Shown in pieces: positions 1-9,631 of a stretch of 37,924 nt of DNA. Position numbers and translations under genes: made by a program. The DNA is from Lentisphaerota bacterium (lineage in GTDB: Bacteria; Verrucomicrobiota; Kiritimatiellia; CAIQIC01; Lenti-01). The stretch's first letter is position 1. Every line of letters starts with the position of its first letter. The stretch lies in the NCBI GenBank assembly GCA_012514035.1, contig JAAZBB010000040.1:1-37924 (forward strand), written 5' to 3'. The notes under the pieces are model-generated. The model made no database searches. It had not been told where the DNA came from and saw nothing but the letters and a program-made list of their open reading frames with translations.

Positions 1-441
1 CAGAAAGATGCCGATGATGTACATCCAGCCCCAGCAGCAGAAGAAGGTTTTGAGCTTGGCAAAGAACGGAATCATGTCCGGGGCGACAAACGGAGCGCGG
101 TCCAGGGCGGCGCGCGCCCCGAGCAGGGCTATCCCGGCCAGCAGGATGGGGAGGCCGTAAAGCATCAGGCTGGGCAGTATCGCGCTCAAAATGGTCATGA
201 TGCCCACGAAGGTCATCCAGCCGCGCAGACCGTCGGGCAAGGAGACCCGGCCTTCCGTGCCGGTGGGGGATTGCAGCGCGGCGAAGGCCTCGCTGGCGGG
301 GATCCAATGGGCCAGGCCATCATGCCATACCAGCGCCGACGGCGCGAGTTCGCCGGCAATGAATTTGGTCCGGACAAAGGCTTCCTCGTGCGGACCGCTT
401 TTGTCGCGGGTTTGGGGGTTCACGTAGTACCAATTGGCCAT
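1..441 (-). CDS. GYF_2-domain membrane protein, C-terminus cut by window edge
   Basis: Read from an ATG at 441 on the minus strand, 147 codons stay open to the window edge, so the C-terminus is missing. The start is supported by a GGAGG ribosome-binding site about 7 bases upstream. The N-terminus (MANWYYVNPQTRDKSGPHEE, then a VWHDGLAHWIPASEAF segment at about 43-58) matches the GYF_2 (DUF4339) pattern, a small domain with a conserved W-Y core and a late W.P.... motif. It is followed by two hydrophobic segments at about 81-108 and 128-147. GYF_2 domains usually precede short membrane domains in Bacteria, and their role is unknown. The gene is divergent from the GDT1-like gene, with a shared 126-bp gap. 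The domain call is from memory of the family. Confidence 0.75.
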   Translation of the reverse strand, partial: MANWYYVNPQTRDKSGPHEEAFVRTKFIAGELAPSALVWHDGLAHWIPASEAFAALQSPTGTEGRVSLPDGLRGWMTFVGIMTILSAILPSLMLYGLPILLAGIALLGARAALDRAPFVAPDMIPFFAKLKTFFCCWGWMYIIGIFL

Positions 442-567
442 GAATCAACCTCCGGATGAGAAACGATACGATAGGAAGGCGGGAGAAGGAAAGAAAAGAG
501 TTGAGCGGCTTGCGGCCAGAAGATGGCTGTGTCAGGATGGCGCCCTCCCGATGGAAAAGGAGCTGCC

Positions 568-915
568 ATGAATTGGAAAATTTTCGCCTCGACCTTTGTC
601 CTCGTCTTTCTGGCGGAGCTGGGCGACAAGACCCAGCTGGCGGTAATGCTCCAAAGCGCGGTGCACGGTCGGCGCCTGGTGTTTTGGGCGGCCAGCTCCG
701 CGCTGGTCGGATCCGTAGTCCTGGGGGTGTTGCTGGGCGGGGTGCTGTCGCGCCTGCTGACCGTGCGGCTCATTCACGCCCTGGGCGGAACCTTGTTCAT
801 TGTCATCGGGATTTGGATGCTTTACCGGGTGTGCCATCCGGGACCGGATGCCGCTCCGGTGATGGATTCGGTGGCGGAAGTGGCTGCCCGGCCAGATCCC
901 GGGCCGGAGCCATAG
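568..915 (+). CDS. Half-size GDT1/UPF0016 (TMEM165-like) cation transporter
   Basis: 115 residues. The start at 568 follows AAAAGGAG with good spacing, whereas the in-frame ATG at 523 has no comparable site. The diagnostic E-L-G-D-K-T motif is at residues 17-22, inside the first of about three hydrophobic segments (about 5-30, 40-60, 68-88). Family members exchange Mn2+ or Ca2+ for protons. The usual protein of about 200 residues has two such repeats in opposite orientation; this one has a single repeat and a short Pro/Glu/Ala-rich tail. It would therefore have to act as a homodimer or pair with a second half encoded elsewhere, since no partner lies next to it. The family is clear; the metal specificity is not visible. 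Confidence 0.85.
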   Translation: MNWKIFASTFVLVFLAELGDKTQLAVMLQSAVHGRRLVFWAASSALVGSVVLGVLLGGVLSRLLTVRLIHALGGTLFIVIGIWMLYRVCHPGPDAAPVMDSVAEVAARPDPGPEP

Positions 916-1025
916 TAGGCGGGCCGCCGGCCGCATGAGGCGGAACTCGCCGGCGCGAAATCGAACATTGATTGCGGGGAGGGGGGAGGCTAAAGTGCGA
1001 AATCAGGCTGATTTGAGGTAATTCC

Positions 1026-3689
1026 ATGGCATATCCCCATTCCGAGATCGAAAAAAAGTGGCAGCAGTACTGGGAGCGGAACCAGACGTTCCGGACTCCG
1101 GACGACGTGGATCCCGCGCGTCCCAAATTCTATGTGCTGGACATGTTTCCGTATCCCAGCGGACATGGCCTGCACGTGGGGCATCCCTCCGGCTATACGG
1201 CCACGGACATCGTAGCGCGTTACAAGCGCATGAAGGGATTCAACGTCCTGCACCCCATGGGCTACGATTCGTTCGGGCTGCCGGCACAGCAGTACGCCGT
1301 CGAACACGGCATCCATCCGCGGGTCACGACCGAGCGCAACATTGCCAACATCGAGCGGCAGATCAAGATGCTGGGCTTCTCCTACGACTGGGCGCGCCGC
1401 ATCGCGACGACGGACCCCGAATATTACCGCTGGACACAGTGGATTTTCCTGCAGATGTTCAACAGCTGGTTTGATCCCGGAGCGCGCAAGGCGCGTCCGA
1501 TCGCCACGCTTGAGGAAAAACTGCGCGCCCAGGGCCTGGCCGGGGAGGAACTGCGCCGGGCGGTGGATGGATGCCGCCTGGCCTACATGGCCGAGGTGCC
1601 GGTGAACTGGTGTCCCGCCCTGGGTACGGTGCTGGCCAACGAGGAAGTCACCAATGAAGGACGCTCCGACCGGGGCAATCATCCCGTCTATCGGCGGGCC
1701 CTCAAGCAATGGATGCTGCGGATCACGGCCTATGCGGATCGGCTGGTGGAGGATCTGAAGCTGGTGGACTGGCCTGACTCCATCAAGCTCATGCAGCGAA
1801 ACTGGATTGGGAAGTCGGAAGGCGCCGAGGTCCTGTTCCCGGTGGCCGGGGCCGATTCCGCCATTCGGGTCTACACCACGCGGCCGGACACCTTGTACGG
1901 GGCCACCTACATGGTGCTGGCGCCGGAACATCCCCTGGTCGGGCAAATCACGACCCCCGAGCGGCGCGCGGAAGTGGCGGCCTATGTCAACGCGGCGGCG
2001 CGAAAGTCCGAGGTCGAGCGCATGACGGAGGGCAAGGAAAAGACGGGCGTCTTTTCAGGCGCCCTGGCCGTCAACCCGGTCAACGGGCAGAAGATTCCCG
2101 TCTGGGTGGCGGACTACGTGATGATGGGGTACGGCACCGGAGCCATCATGGCCGTGCCCGCCCACGACACGCGCGATTTCGAATTCGCGCAGAAATTCGG
2201 TCTGCCCGTCGTCCAAGTGGTGCAACCCCCCGCGGGAGAGGACTGGCGCGGCTTTGTCGGCGACGGCATCGCCGTCAATTCCGGGGCGTATGACGGATTG
2301 CCGACCGCGGAGTTCAAGAAACGGATCACGGCCGACCTGGAGGCGAAGGGGCTCGGACGGTATGCCGTGAACTATAAACTGCGCGACTGGATTTTCAGCC
2401 GCCAGTGGTACTGGGGCGAACCGTTCCCGATCGTACACTGCTCGTCCTGCGGCCCGGTCGGCCTGCCCGAAGACCAGCTGCCGCTGCGGCTGCCGGAGCT
2501 CGACGACTTTACTCCGGAAACAACCAGCGATCCCGATGCACCCCCCCGGCCGCCGCTGGGGCGGGTCAAGGCGTGGGCGGACACGACCTGTCCGGCCTGC
2601 GGCGGACCGGCCACGCGCGAACTCAATGCCATGCCGCAGTGGGCGGGGTCTTGCTGGTATTACCTGCGCTTCCTCGATCCCCGCAACGCTTCGCGTTTCG
2701 TCGACCCGGAGCGGGAAAAATACTGGATGAGTCCCCATGGCGTGGATCTCTACGTGGGAGGGGCCGAGCATGCCGTCCTGCACCTGCTGTATGCCCGCTT
2801 CTGGCACAAGGTGCTGCATGACCTCGGCCATGTATCCGGTCCCGAGCCCTTCGGCCGACTCTTCAATCAGGGCATGATCCGGAGTTTCGCATACCGCGAT
2901 CGCCGCGGCGTGTGCATCAGCTATGACAAGGTCGATCTCAGCGGGGACCGGCCGCGCCACGTGGATACCGGCGAGGAACTGGCGGAATCCGTCGAGAAAA
3001 TGTCGAAGAGCCTGAAAAACGTGGTGACTCCCGACGGCATCGTTCAGGAGTATGGCGCCGATTCCCTGCGGCTCTACGAGATGTTCATCGGCCCCCTGGA
3101 GGGTTCCAAGCCGTGGAATACGCGCGACGTGCCCGGCGTGCACCGGTTCCTCAACCGCGTTTGGCGCATGGTGCTCGGCGACGAGGAGGGGGCCCTGCCG
3201 CTGCTGGCCGAACAGGCGCCGGAGGAAATCGAACGGGAACTGCACCGGCTGATCAAGCGGACCGGCGAGTACATCGAGTCCATGAAGTTCAATACGGCGG
3301 TGGCGGCCATGATGGAGTTCGTCAACGCCGTCTATCGCGTGGGCTCGGTCCGCCGGGACCAGGCGGAACGCTTTGTCCTGGTCCTGGCGCCTTTCGCGCC
3401 GCATCTTGCGGAAGAATTGTGGAATCGGCTCGGCCATCCGGACAGTCTGGCCCGGGAACCGTGGCCGGCCTGGAGCGCCGAGCACCTCCAGGAAGAGACG
3501 CTCGAAATTCCCGTGCAGGTGAACGGCCGGGTGCGCGGCCGCATCCATGTGCCGGTCGCGGCCGGTGAGGAAGACGTGCTGGCCGCGGCCTTGGCCTGTC
3601 CCGAGGCGGCGCCATTTCTGGCCGGGAAAACGGTCCGGAAACGCATCTACATTCCGGGGCGCATGGTGAACCTGGTGGTTGCAGGATGA
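1026..3689 (+). CDS. leuS: Leucyl-tRNA synthetase
   Basis: 887 residues, close to bacterial LeuRS (about 860). It charges tRNA-Leu in the cytoplasm. The class I HIGH motif appears as HVGHP in the segment MFPYPSGHGLHVGHP (about residues 38-52). The CP1 editing domain carries TTRPDTLYGATYMVLAPEHP (about 284-303) and GYGTGAIMAVPAHDTRDFEF (about 367-386). A zinc-binding insertion has two Cys pairs (HCSSCG and CPACGG, about 471-528), and the KMSKS loop is intact (EKMSKSLKN, about 658-666). The C-terminal anticodon-binding and small C-terminal domains are present. A GAGG ribosome-binding site lies 6 bases before the ATG. The next gene starts 32 bases downstream, so co-transcription is likely. Confidence 0.98.
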   Translation: MAYPHSEIEKKWQQYWERNQTFRTPDDVDPARPKFYVLDMFPYPSGHGLHVGHPSGYTATDIVARYKRMKGFNVLHPMGYDSFGLPAQQYAVEHGIHPRVTTERNIANIERQIKMLGFSYDWARRIATTDPEYYRWTQWIFLQMFNSWFDPGARKARPIATLEEKLRAQGLAGEELRRAVDGCRLAYMAEVPVNWCPALGTVLANEEVTNEGRSDRGNHPVYRRALKQWMLRITAYADRLVEDLKLVDWPDSIKLMQRNWIGKSEGAEVLFPVAGADSAIRVYTTRPDTLYGATYMVLAPEHPLVGQITTPERRAEVAAYVNAAARKSEVERMTEGKEKTGVFSGALAVNPVNGQKIPVWVADYVMMGYGTGAIMAVPAHDTRDFEFAQKFGLPVVQVVQPPAGEDWRGFVGDGIAVNSGAYDGLPTAEFKKRITADLEAKGLGRYAVNYKLRDWIFSRQWYWGEPFPIVHCSSCGPVGLPEDQLPLRLPELDDFTPETTSDPDAPPRPPLGRVKAWADTTCPACGGPATRELNAMPQWAGSCWYYLRFLDPRNASRFVDPEREKYWMSPHGVDLYVGGAEHAVLHLLYARFWHKVLHDLGHVSGPEPFGRLFNQGMIRSFAYRDRRGVCISYDKVDLSGDRPRHVDTGEELAESVEKMSKSLKNVVTPDGIVQEYGADSLRLYEMFIGPLEGSKPWNTRDVPGVHRFLNRVWRMVLGDEEGALPLLAEQAPEEIERELHRLIKRTGEYIESMKFNTAVAAMMEFVNAVYRVGSVRRDQAERFVLVLAPFAPHLAEELWNRLGHPDSLAREPWPAWSAEHLQEETLEIPVQVNGRVRGRIHVPVAAGEEDVLAAALACPEAAPFLAGKTVRKRIYIPGRMVNLVVAG

Positions 3690-3720
3690 GGAAGCCCGGC
3701 CCGGGAACGGAGGACTCCAG

Positions 3721-4794
3721 ATGAGCGACTTCTCGGACATGATTCAGGGGCGGATGCAAAACCGCAAAGTCCAGATCAAGGGCCAGAATATCAAGCAACT
3801 CGACCTGTTTGCCTCGCTGTCCGAACGGGAGCACCCGGTCTCCGCGCCGAAAACCGCGCCGCCGCCGCGCCAGGAAGTTGAATTGGTGCTGCCGCCGCCC
3901 GGCACGCCTCCGGACGTGGTTGCGGATGTCCGGGCGGCGCTTTCGGAGTCCGGACAGCGGGCGGAGGTCGTGCCGGCGTCGCCGGGTCCGTCAACCCCGC
4001 CATTGCGGACGGGAATCTATCACCGGCCCCGCCGCCCGGCGCCGCCGTCCGCCGCCATTCGCCCGAGGACCCCGTTGCCGGGCCGCTTTTCCTTTCGGCA
4101 TGTGCGGGACTGGTTCTCCGGCGTGGAATTGAATCGCCGGCACGTCTCCCTGGTGATTCTGCTGATCGTGCTCGTGGCGGCGGTTGCGTTTTGGACGGCC
4201 TGTCCGCGGCGGGTGAAAACCACCCCGGGGGTATTGCTGGACCTGAAAGAAGCGACGGACGCGGCCGTTCGTCCCGTGGCCGCCGTGACTCCGGTGGAAG
4301 CGACGCCCGGGGCTTCGCCTGCCCAGCCATCGACTCCGGCCGCTCCCCAAACCCCGGCCGCGACCGGGATGCCGGCCGAAGAGTGGAACCTGCCCGGGAT
4401 GGAGGCGACGCGCCGCGGTCAAGAGGTGTATATCCAGTTCACTGCGCCCATCTTTGTGTCAACCGACCGGATTTCCGTGGAGGGCATGAAGGCCTTGAAA
4501 ACGCTGGCAGGCCGGTTGCAGACTCTCCAGTCCGGCGCCCGCGTGGTGGTCACCGGTCATACTGACGACGTGCCGTTGAGCCGGCCCACGCCCCAGTTCC
4601 AGAATAACGCGGATTTGGCCGCCGCCCGCGCCCGCGCGGCCCTCGAGCATCTGGCCCAGTTCACCCGGGCTAACCCGCGATTGACCTTCGAGCCGCGTAC
4701 AGGCGAACCGGCTCAGGCCCCGTATCCCAACGATACGCCCCAAAACCGCCGTTTGAACCGCACGGTGACCGTGCAAGTGGCGCCTGCGCCCTGA
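3721..4794 (+). CDS. Inner-membrane-anchored OmpA/MotB-like peptidoglycan-binding protein
   Basis: 357 residues, starting at the ATG after CGGAGG rather than at the in-frame ATG at 3679 inside leuS. The order is a cytoplasmic-type N-terminus of about 140 residues rich in Pro and Arg, one membrane segment (about 141-160), an Ala/Pro/Thr-rich linker, and a C-terminal OmpA-like domain (about 215-355). The domain shows VVVTGHTDDVP, an ALEHL helix and the late PYPNDTPQNRRLNRTVTV stretch, where the NRR/NR arginines match the peptidoglycan-contact region. The layout is that of MotB-like anchors, but no flagellar or Tol gene is near. It lies between leuS and ettA in what looks like one transcription unit. 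The precise role is unknown. Confidence 0.85.
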   Translation: MSDFSDMIQGRMQNRKVQIKGQNIKQLDLFASLSEREHPVSAPKTAPPPRQEVELVLPPPGTPPDVVADVRAALSESGQRAEVVPASPGPSTPPLRTGIYHRPRRPAPPSAAIRPRTPLPGRFSFRHVRDWFSGVELNRRHVSLVILLIVLVAAVAFWTACPRRVKTTPGVLLDLKEATDAAVRPVAAVTPVEATPGASPAQPSTPAAPQTPAATGMPAEEWNLPGMEATRRGQEVYIQFTAPIFVSTDRISVEGMKALKTLAGRLQTLQSGARVVVTGHTDDVPLSRPTPQFQNNADLAAARARAALEHLAQFTRANPRLTFEPRTGEPAQAPYPNDTPQNRRLNRTVTVQVAPAP

Positions 4795-4821
4795 GCGGGC
4801 CTGCGCAACCGGGAGCGACCC

Positions 4822-6489
<1,668 letters not shown>

Positions 6490-6491
6490 CC

Positions 6492-7892
6492 ATGCGTTTC
6501 GTGCGCGCCAGTCTGGGGGTCCTGCTGGGGATGGCCATCACCTCAATCGCGCCGGGCCAGGACCTGCCCGTGCCACGGAGCGGCCGGTCGCCGGTTTCCA
6601 GCGCGGACCGCCGGTTCCGGGTGTCGGGCATGACATCCGCCGAAAACCTGGTGCTGGCCGGCAAGCTCTCCGAGCTGGCGGGCCGAATCGAGTCGCTGAC
6701 CGGCATGCCGTTGCCGGGAGCGCCCGGCCGGATGCTCGGCGTGATGGTGCAGAGTGCATCCTCCGCCGACCAGGAGGTGCTCAAGATGCAGGGCTGGGAC
6801 GATGGGCGCTTCTATCAGCGGCTCGTCGTTCCCGGTTCGCTTCGCCTCGATGGGGAAGATCTGCTGGAGGCCGCCGGCTGGCTGGTTTTGAACCGCTACG
6901 CCGCCGAATACACTCCCGCGGCCCAGCGCGCGGGCATGGGCCCCGGCGTGCCCGAGTGGATCTCCGTCGGCCTGGTTCAAAATACGCAGGCCGCCCTGCG
7001 CTCCCGCAACCGGGATTGGATCGCCCGCGAACTGGCCGACGGCCGCCCCATGCCCCTGGCCACGGTGATCAAGCAGGAGGTCCTGCCGCCGGGCCGCTGG
7101 CGCGAAAAAGCCTATGCTGCCGCTGCGGTCGAATTCCTCCTGCCGGATGGGGATCTGAACACGTGGGCCCGGCTGTTCAAAGCCGTGGGAACGCGCCAGG
7201 CCATCGATGCGGCCTGGCTGCGCAACACCAGCCCGGCCTTGCGGGACCGTCATCCCGAAGAAGCCTGGCGGACGTTCCTGCTGGCGAGTGCGCGCAGCCG
7301 AAGTGTCGAGGCCTGGAGTGATCGCGGGCTGCAGATCGAGGACCAACTCCTGGATGGGCTGAACTTCCGGCCACGGGATCTGGGTTCCGACATTCCCGCC
7401 GATGTGCCGCGGGAATTGTTTGCGCGCGACCTGATCGAATACCGCGGCCAACCCTGGACGCTGGCGGTCGCGGCCGCCTTGTCCCTGCAGGTGCAAAGCC
7501 TCAAGCTTGGGGCTCCGCCGGTGTTGCAGGGCGTGCTGGCTTCCTATGCGTCATTCTTTGATCATCTGACGGTTCCCCCGGCGGAAAAAACACCGTGGTG
7601 GAAACCCGGCAAGAAAGAACCGGCCCAAAACCGGCCGCCCGACGATGTCACCTGGGTTCTGGCATTGAACCAACTCTGGCTGCGCGCGGAACGTGCCCAT
7701 CAAGAGTTCCTGGAACATCACCAGGCTCGCAAGCGGTACGTGGATGCCTACGATGCGCCGGCGTCATCCGCGTTCGATGAACCAGGTCCCGAAGACCAGG
7801 CCTTGCCCCGCACCCGCATTCACCGCTATGTGGATCGAGTGGACGAACAGCACCGCCGGGCGGTCCCGCGGGAACCGGCGACAACCCCCTGA
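6492..7892 (+). CDS. Secreted protein of unknown function, possibly a degenerate gluzincin-fold peptidase
   Basis: 466 residues, starting 2 bases after ettA and probably in the same transcript. Residues 1-23 look like a signal peptide (MRFVRASLGVLLGMAITSIA). I do not recognise the family with certainty. A segment at about 128-165 (AAGWLVLNRY, then GVPEWISVGLVQN) has the spacing of the HExxH helix followed by the PxWLSEGLA motif of peptidase-MA-like metalloproteases. The zinc-binding His-Glu-His residues are absent, so if related it would be catalytically dead. The C-terminal 110 residues are charged and Pro-rich, with no clear domain. The family link is inference. Confidence 0.6.
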   Translation: MRFVRASLGVLLGMAITSIAPGQDLPVPRSGRSPVSSADRRFRVSGMTSAENLVLAGKLSELAGRIESLTGMPLPGAPGRMLGVMVQSASSADQEVLKMQGWDDGRFYQRLVVPGSLRLDGEDLLEAAGWLVLNRYAAEYTPAAQRAGMGPGVPEWISVGLVQNTQAALRSRNRDWIARELADGRPMPLATVIKQEVLPPGRWREKAYAAAAVEFLLPDGDLNTWARLFKAVGTRQAIDAAWLRNTSPALRDRHPEEAWRTFLLASARSRSVEAWSDRGLQIEDQLLDGLNFRPRDLGSDIPADVPRELFARDLIEYRGQPWTLAVAAALSLQVQSLKLGAPPVLQGVLASYASFFDHLTVPPAEKTPWWKPGKKEPAQNRPPDDVTWVLALNQLWLRAERAHQEFLEHHQARKRYVDAYDAPASSAFDEPGPEDQALPRTRIHRYVDRVDEQHRRAVPREPATTP

Positions 7893-7931
7893 CATCATCC
7901 CCGGTGCGGGGAAAAAATCAGCCGTACGCGT

Positions 7932-8282
7932 CTACTTTTCCTTGATCATCACCAATGCCATTTTGAATGGCTGAACGGCATGAAGGGCGTGGGGAAGGTT
8001 GGCGGGCATGATGACCATGTCGCCCGTTTTGGCGCGCAGATCTTTGCCGTCAATGGTGATTTTCACCGCCCCGGCGAGGATCCAGACCATGGCATCGTAA
8101 GGCGCGGAATGGGTGCTCAGGCCTTGACCTTTGTCAAAGGCGAACAGGGTCACCGTGCCGGACTTTTTGCCGATGAGGGTACGGCTGACGACCGCTCCGG
8201 GCTGGACCGCCACCATGGCCGCCATCGGCAGGGCACGGGATATCAATTCTTCCTGGATTTCCACTTTTTTCGGACTGGCCAT
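7932..8282 (-). CDS. Small single-domain cupin
   Basis: 116 residues. A strong AAGGAGC ribosome-binding site precedes the ATG at 8282. The cupin core is visible: LSTHSAPYDAMVWILAG (about 55-71) corresponds to motif 1, with H58 in the usual metal-ligand region, and GDMVIMPANLPHAL (about 87-100) to motif 2, with the conserved PxxxPH. Such stand-alone Cupin_2 proteins bind a small ligand or a metal, and many have no assigned substrate. The gene is convergent with the secreted-protein gene to its left and follows trmL on the same strand after a hairpin-rich gap of 161 bp. Confidence 0.85.
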   Translation of the reverse strand: MASPKKVEIQEELISRALPMAAMVAVQPGAVVSRTLIGKKSGTVTLFAFDKGQGLSTHSAPYDAMVWILAGAVKITIDGKDLRAKTGDMVIMPANLPHALHAVQPFKMALVMIKEK

Positions 8283-8341
8283 GGCATGCTCCTTGGTTCG
8301 AGTTGGTCGGATCCCGAGGTGTGTTTTCGTGACGGAATTGC

Positions 8342-8405
8342 CGGCAGCAAGCTGCCGTCGGTCGCAGCGACATCACCCAGCCTGAATGGACTCTTCAGGG
8401 TGGGC
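8342..8405 (-). other. Cluster of three hairpins upstream of the cupin gene
   Basis: Three consecutive inverted repeats lie between trmL and the cupin start: GGCAGC-aa-GCTGCC at 8343-8356, GTCGC-a-GCGAC at 8361-8371, and CCTGAA-7 nt-TTCAGG at 8383-8401, the last extended by CCCA/TGGG with one mismatch. No run of T follows on either strand, so a simple intrinsic terminator is not supported. It could be a structured leader of the cupin mRNA or a degenerate REP-like element. I recognise no riboswitch class. Confidence 0.4.
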
Positions 8406-8443
8406 ACTCTATGTCTTTTGGCGCGCGTGGCCATCTGGTCCGG

Positions 8444-8959
8444 TCAGGCGGAGCCGGCATCGATCTGACGCAGGGCTTCATAAACAACCACGGCGACGGC
8501 GCTGGAAAGGTTGAGAGACCGGACGTGGTCGGTCCGGATTGGGATGCCCAAAACGGCGCGGGGAAATGTGGCCAGTAGATCCTCGGGTAGGCCTTTGGTC
8601 TCGCAGCCAAATACGAGCACGTCACCAGACCGATAGGCCACCTGGGTATACGGACGAGAACTGCCGGTGCTGTAGAGAAAAAACCGCCCGGGCCGCAGGG
8701 CTTCGAGCAAGGCCGGCCAGGAGGGATGAACCTGAACCTGGACGGATGGCCAGTAATCGAGGCCCGCTCGCCGCAGGCGGGAATCCGTGATCTTGAAGCC
8801 GAGCGGTTCGATGAGATGGAGCCGACTGCCCGTGGCTGCACACAGACGTGCGATGTTGCCGGTGTTGGGGGGGATTTCCGGTTGGACCAGCACGATATGA
8901 AGGGGACTGCTCGGCCAGGAAAATACGAAATCAGCCTTGCGGGCATGAGCATGCTTCAT
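8444..8959 (-). CDS. trmL: tRNA (cytidine(34)-2'-O)-methyltransferase
   Basis: 171 residues, a SPOUT-class methyltransferase that methylates the ribose of the wobble base in tRNA-Leu isoacceptors, with S-adenosylmethionine as donor. Family marks are HIVLVQPEIPPNTGNIARLC (about 21-40), RLHLIEPLGF, the RRAGLDYW segment (about 63-70), GCETKGLP, GIPIR and the knot segment VRSLNLSSAVAVVVYEAL (about 146-163). It has about 16 residues more at the N-terminus than E. coli TrmL. No strong ribosome-binding site precedes the ATG at 8959, so the true start may lie slightly downstream at a non-ATG codon. Confidence 0.93.
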   Translation of the reverse strand: MKHAHARKADFVFSWPSSPLHIVLVQPEIPPNTGNIARLCAATGSRLHLIEPLGFKITDSRLRRAGLDYWPSVQVQVHPSWPALLEALRPGRFFLYSTGSSRPYTQVAYRSGDVLVFGCETKGLPEDLLATFPRAVLGIPIRTDHVRSLNLSSAVAVVVYEALRQIDAGSA

Positions 8960-9631
8960 GTGGGCAAAATATCAGGAAAACCAGGATTCCGCCAAGGTGG
9001 ATCCGTCCTGATCAACAGGTCACATCCTGCTGGAGGGACCGCGCGACAATCCCCATGAGCGGTTCGTGCCAAGTTGAATCGCTGGGGAGGCGTGTCCGTT
9101 TGGCTTTCCAATGAGCTACATACGAAACAGCTTTGCGCAGCGCGGTATTGCAGCCTATCGTATTCTGAATTGTTAAAAAATATTACATAAAGCGAATTCC
9201 TTCAATGGATTGCATTATTCTGACTCCTGGTTGTTGACTCGATTCCATCAACTCCGGGAGATGTTCAGCATGTGCCCGGGGGATTCGTAGGCCCAATCAC
9301 ATCCATCCCAATCCATATGTTCGGTCTCAGATCCAGTCAGATTCGTGGGGCTATAAACAACAATCACACTTAATTAATAATGATTTATATATATTTTATT
9401 GTATATAATTTACCACATTCCACATGAGTATGTTATAAAAACCATGATTAATTAATACTGATTTATAGTACTCGGTTTGGATCCTGGATTATCGAAGGGA
9501 AAATACGTCACTCGGCTGTTACTTGCGGAAATCTGATTTGATTGGACATGGCTCTGGCGGGCGCGGGTTCTCCCTTGCAAGGGGGGGGGAATTGGATAAT
9601 GATTGGTTTTTGAGATTAGGCGGATGTTGAC
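8960..9631. other. Gene-free 672-bp intergenic region with an AT-rich core
   Basis: No convincing coding sequence was found here. From about 9150 to 9480 the base composition drops sharply compared with the GC-rich genes on both sides, with long A/T runs at 9170-9190 and 9370-9410. It holds a 20-bp direct repeat (listed separately) and a TATAAT hexamer at 9404-9409 without a good -35 partner. It separates the minus-strand trmL from plus-strand trkA, so it should contain promoters for both. No DnaA-box cluster was seen, so an origin is not supported. Confidence 0.6.
9370..9467 (+). repeat. Two 20-bp direct repeats 78 bp apart upstream of trkA
   Basis: Positions 9370-9389 and 9448-9467 match at 19 of 20 bases (core TTAATTAATA.TGATTTATA, with A or C at the variable base). 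Each contains the palindrome TTAATTAA. The 78-bp spacing lies wholly inside the AT-rich core, about 160 bp before the trkA start. They may be operator sites for a regulator of potassium uptake, or remnants of a duplicated segment. Confidence 0.75.

Noticed and set aside
916..960. GC-rich dyad after the GDT1-like gene as a terminator
   Set aside because: The stem can form, but there is no T-run on either strand, and the loop pairing is ambiguous in such GC-rich DNA.
7898..7912. TCCCCG-gtg-CGGGGA hairpin resembling half of a type I-E CRISPR repeat
   Set aside because: Only one copy is present, with no spacer-repeat series and no cas gene. It is a short convergent-gene hairpin, and the A run is on the wrong side for a plus-strand terminator.
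9150..9480. AT-rich region as a replication origin
   Set aside because: No DnaA-box cluster was seen and no dnaA, dnaN or gidA gene is nearby.
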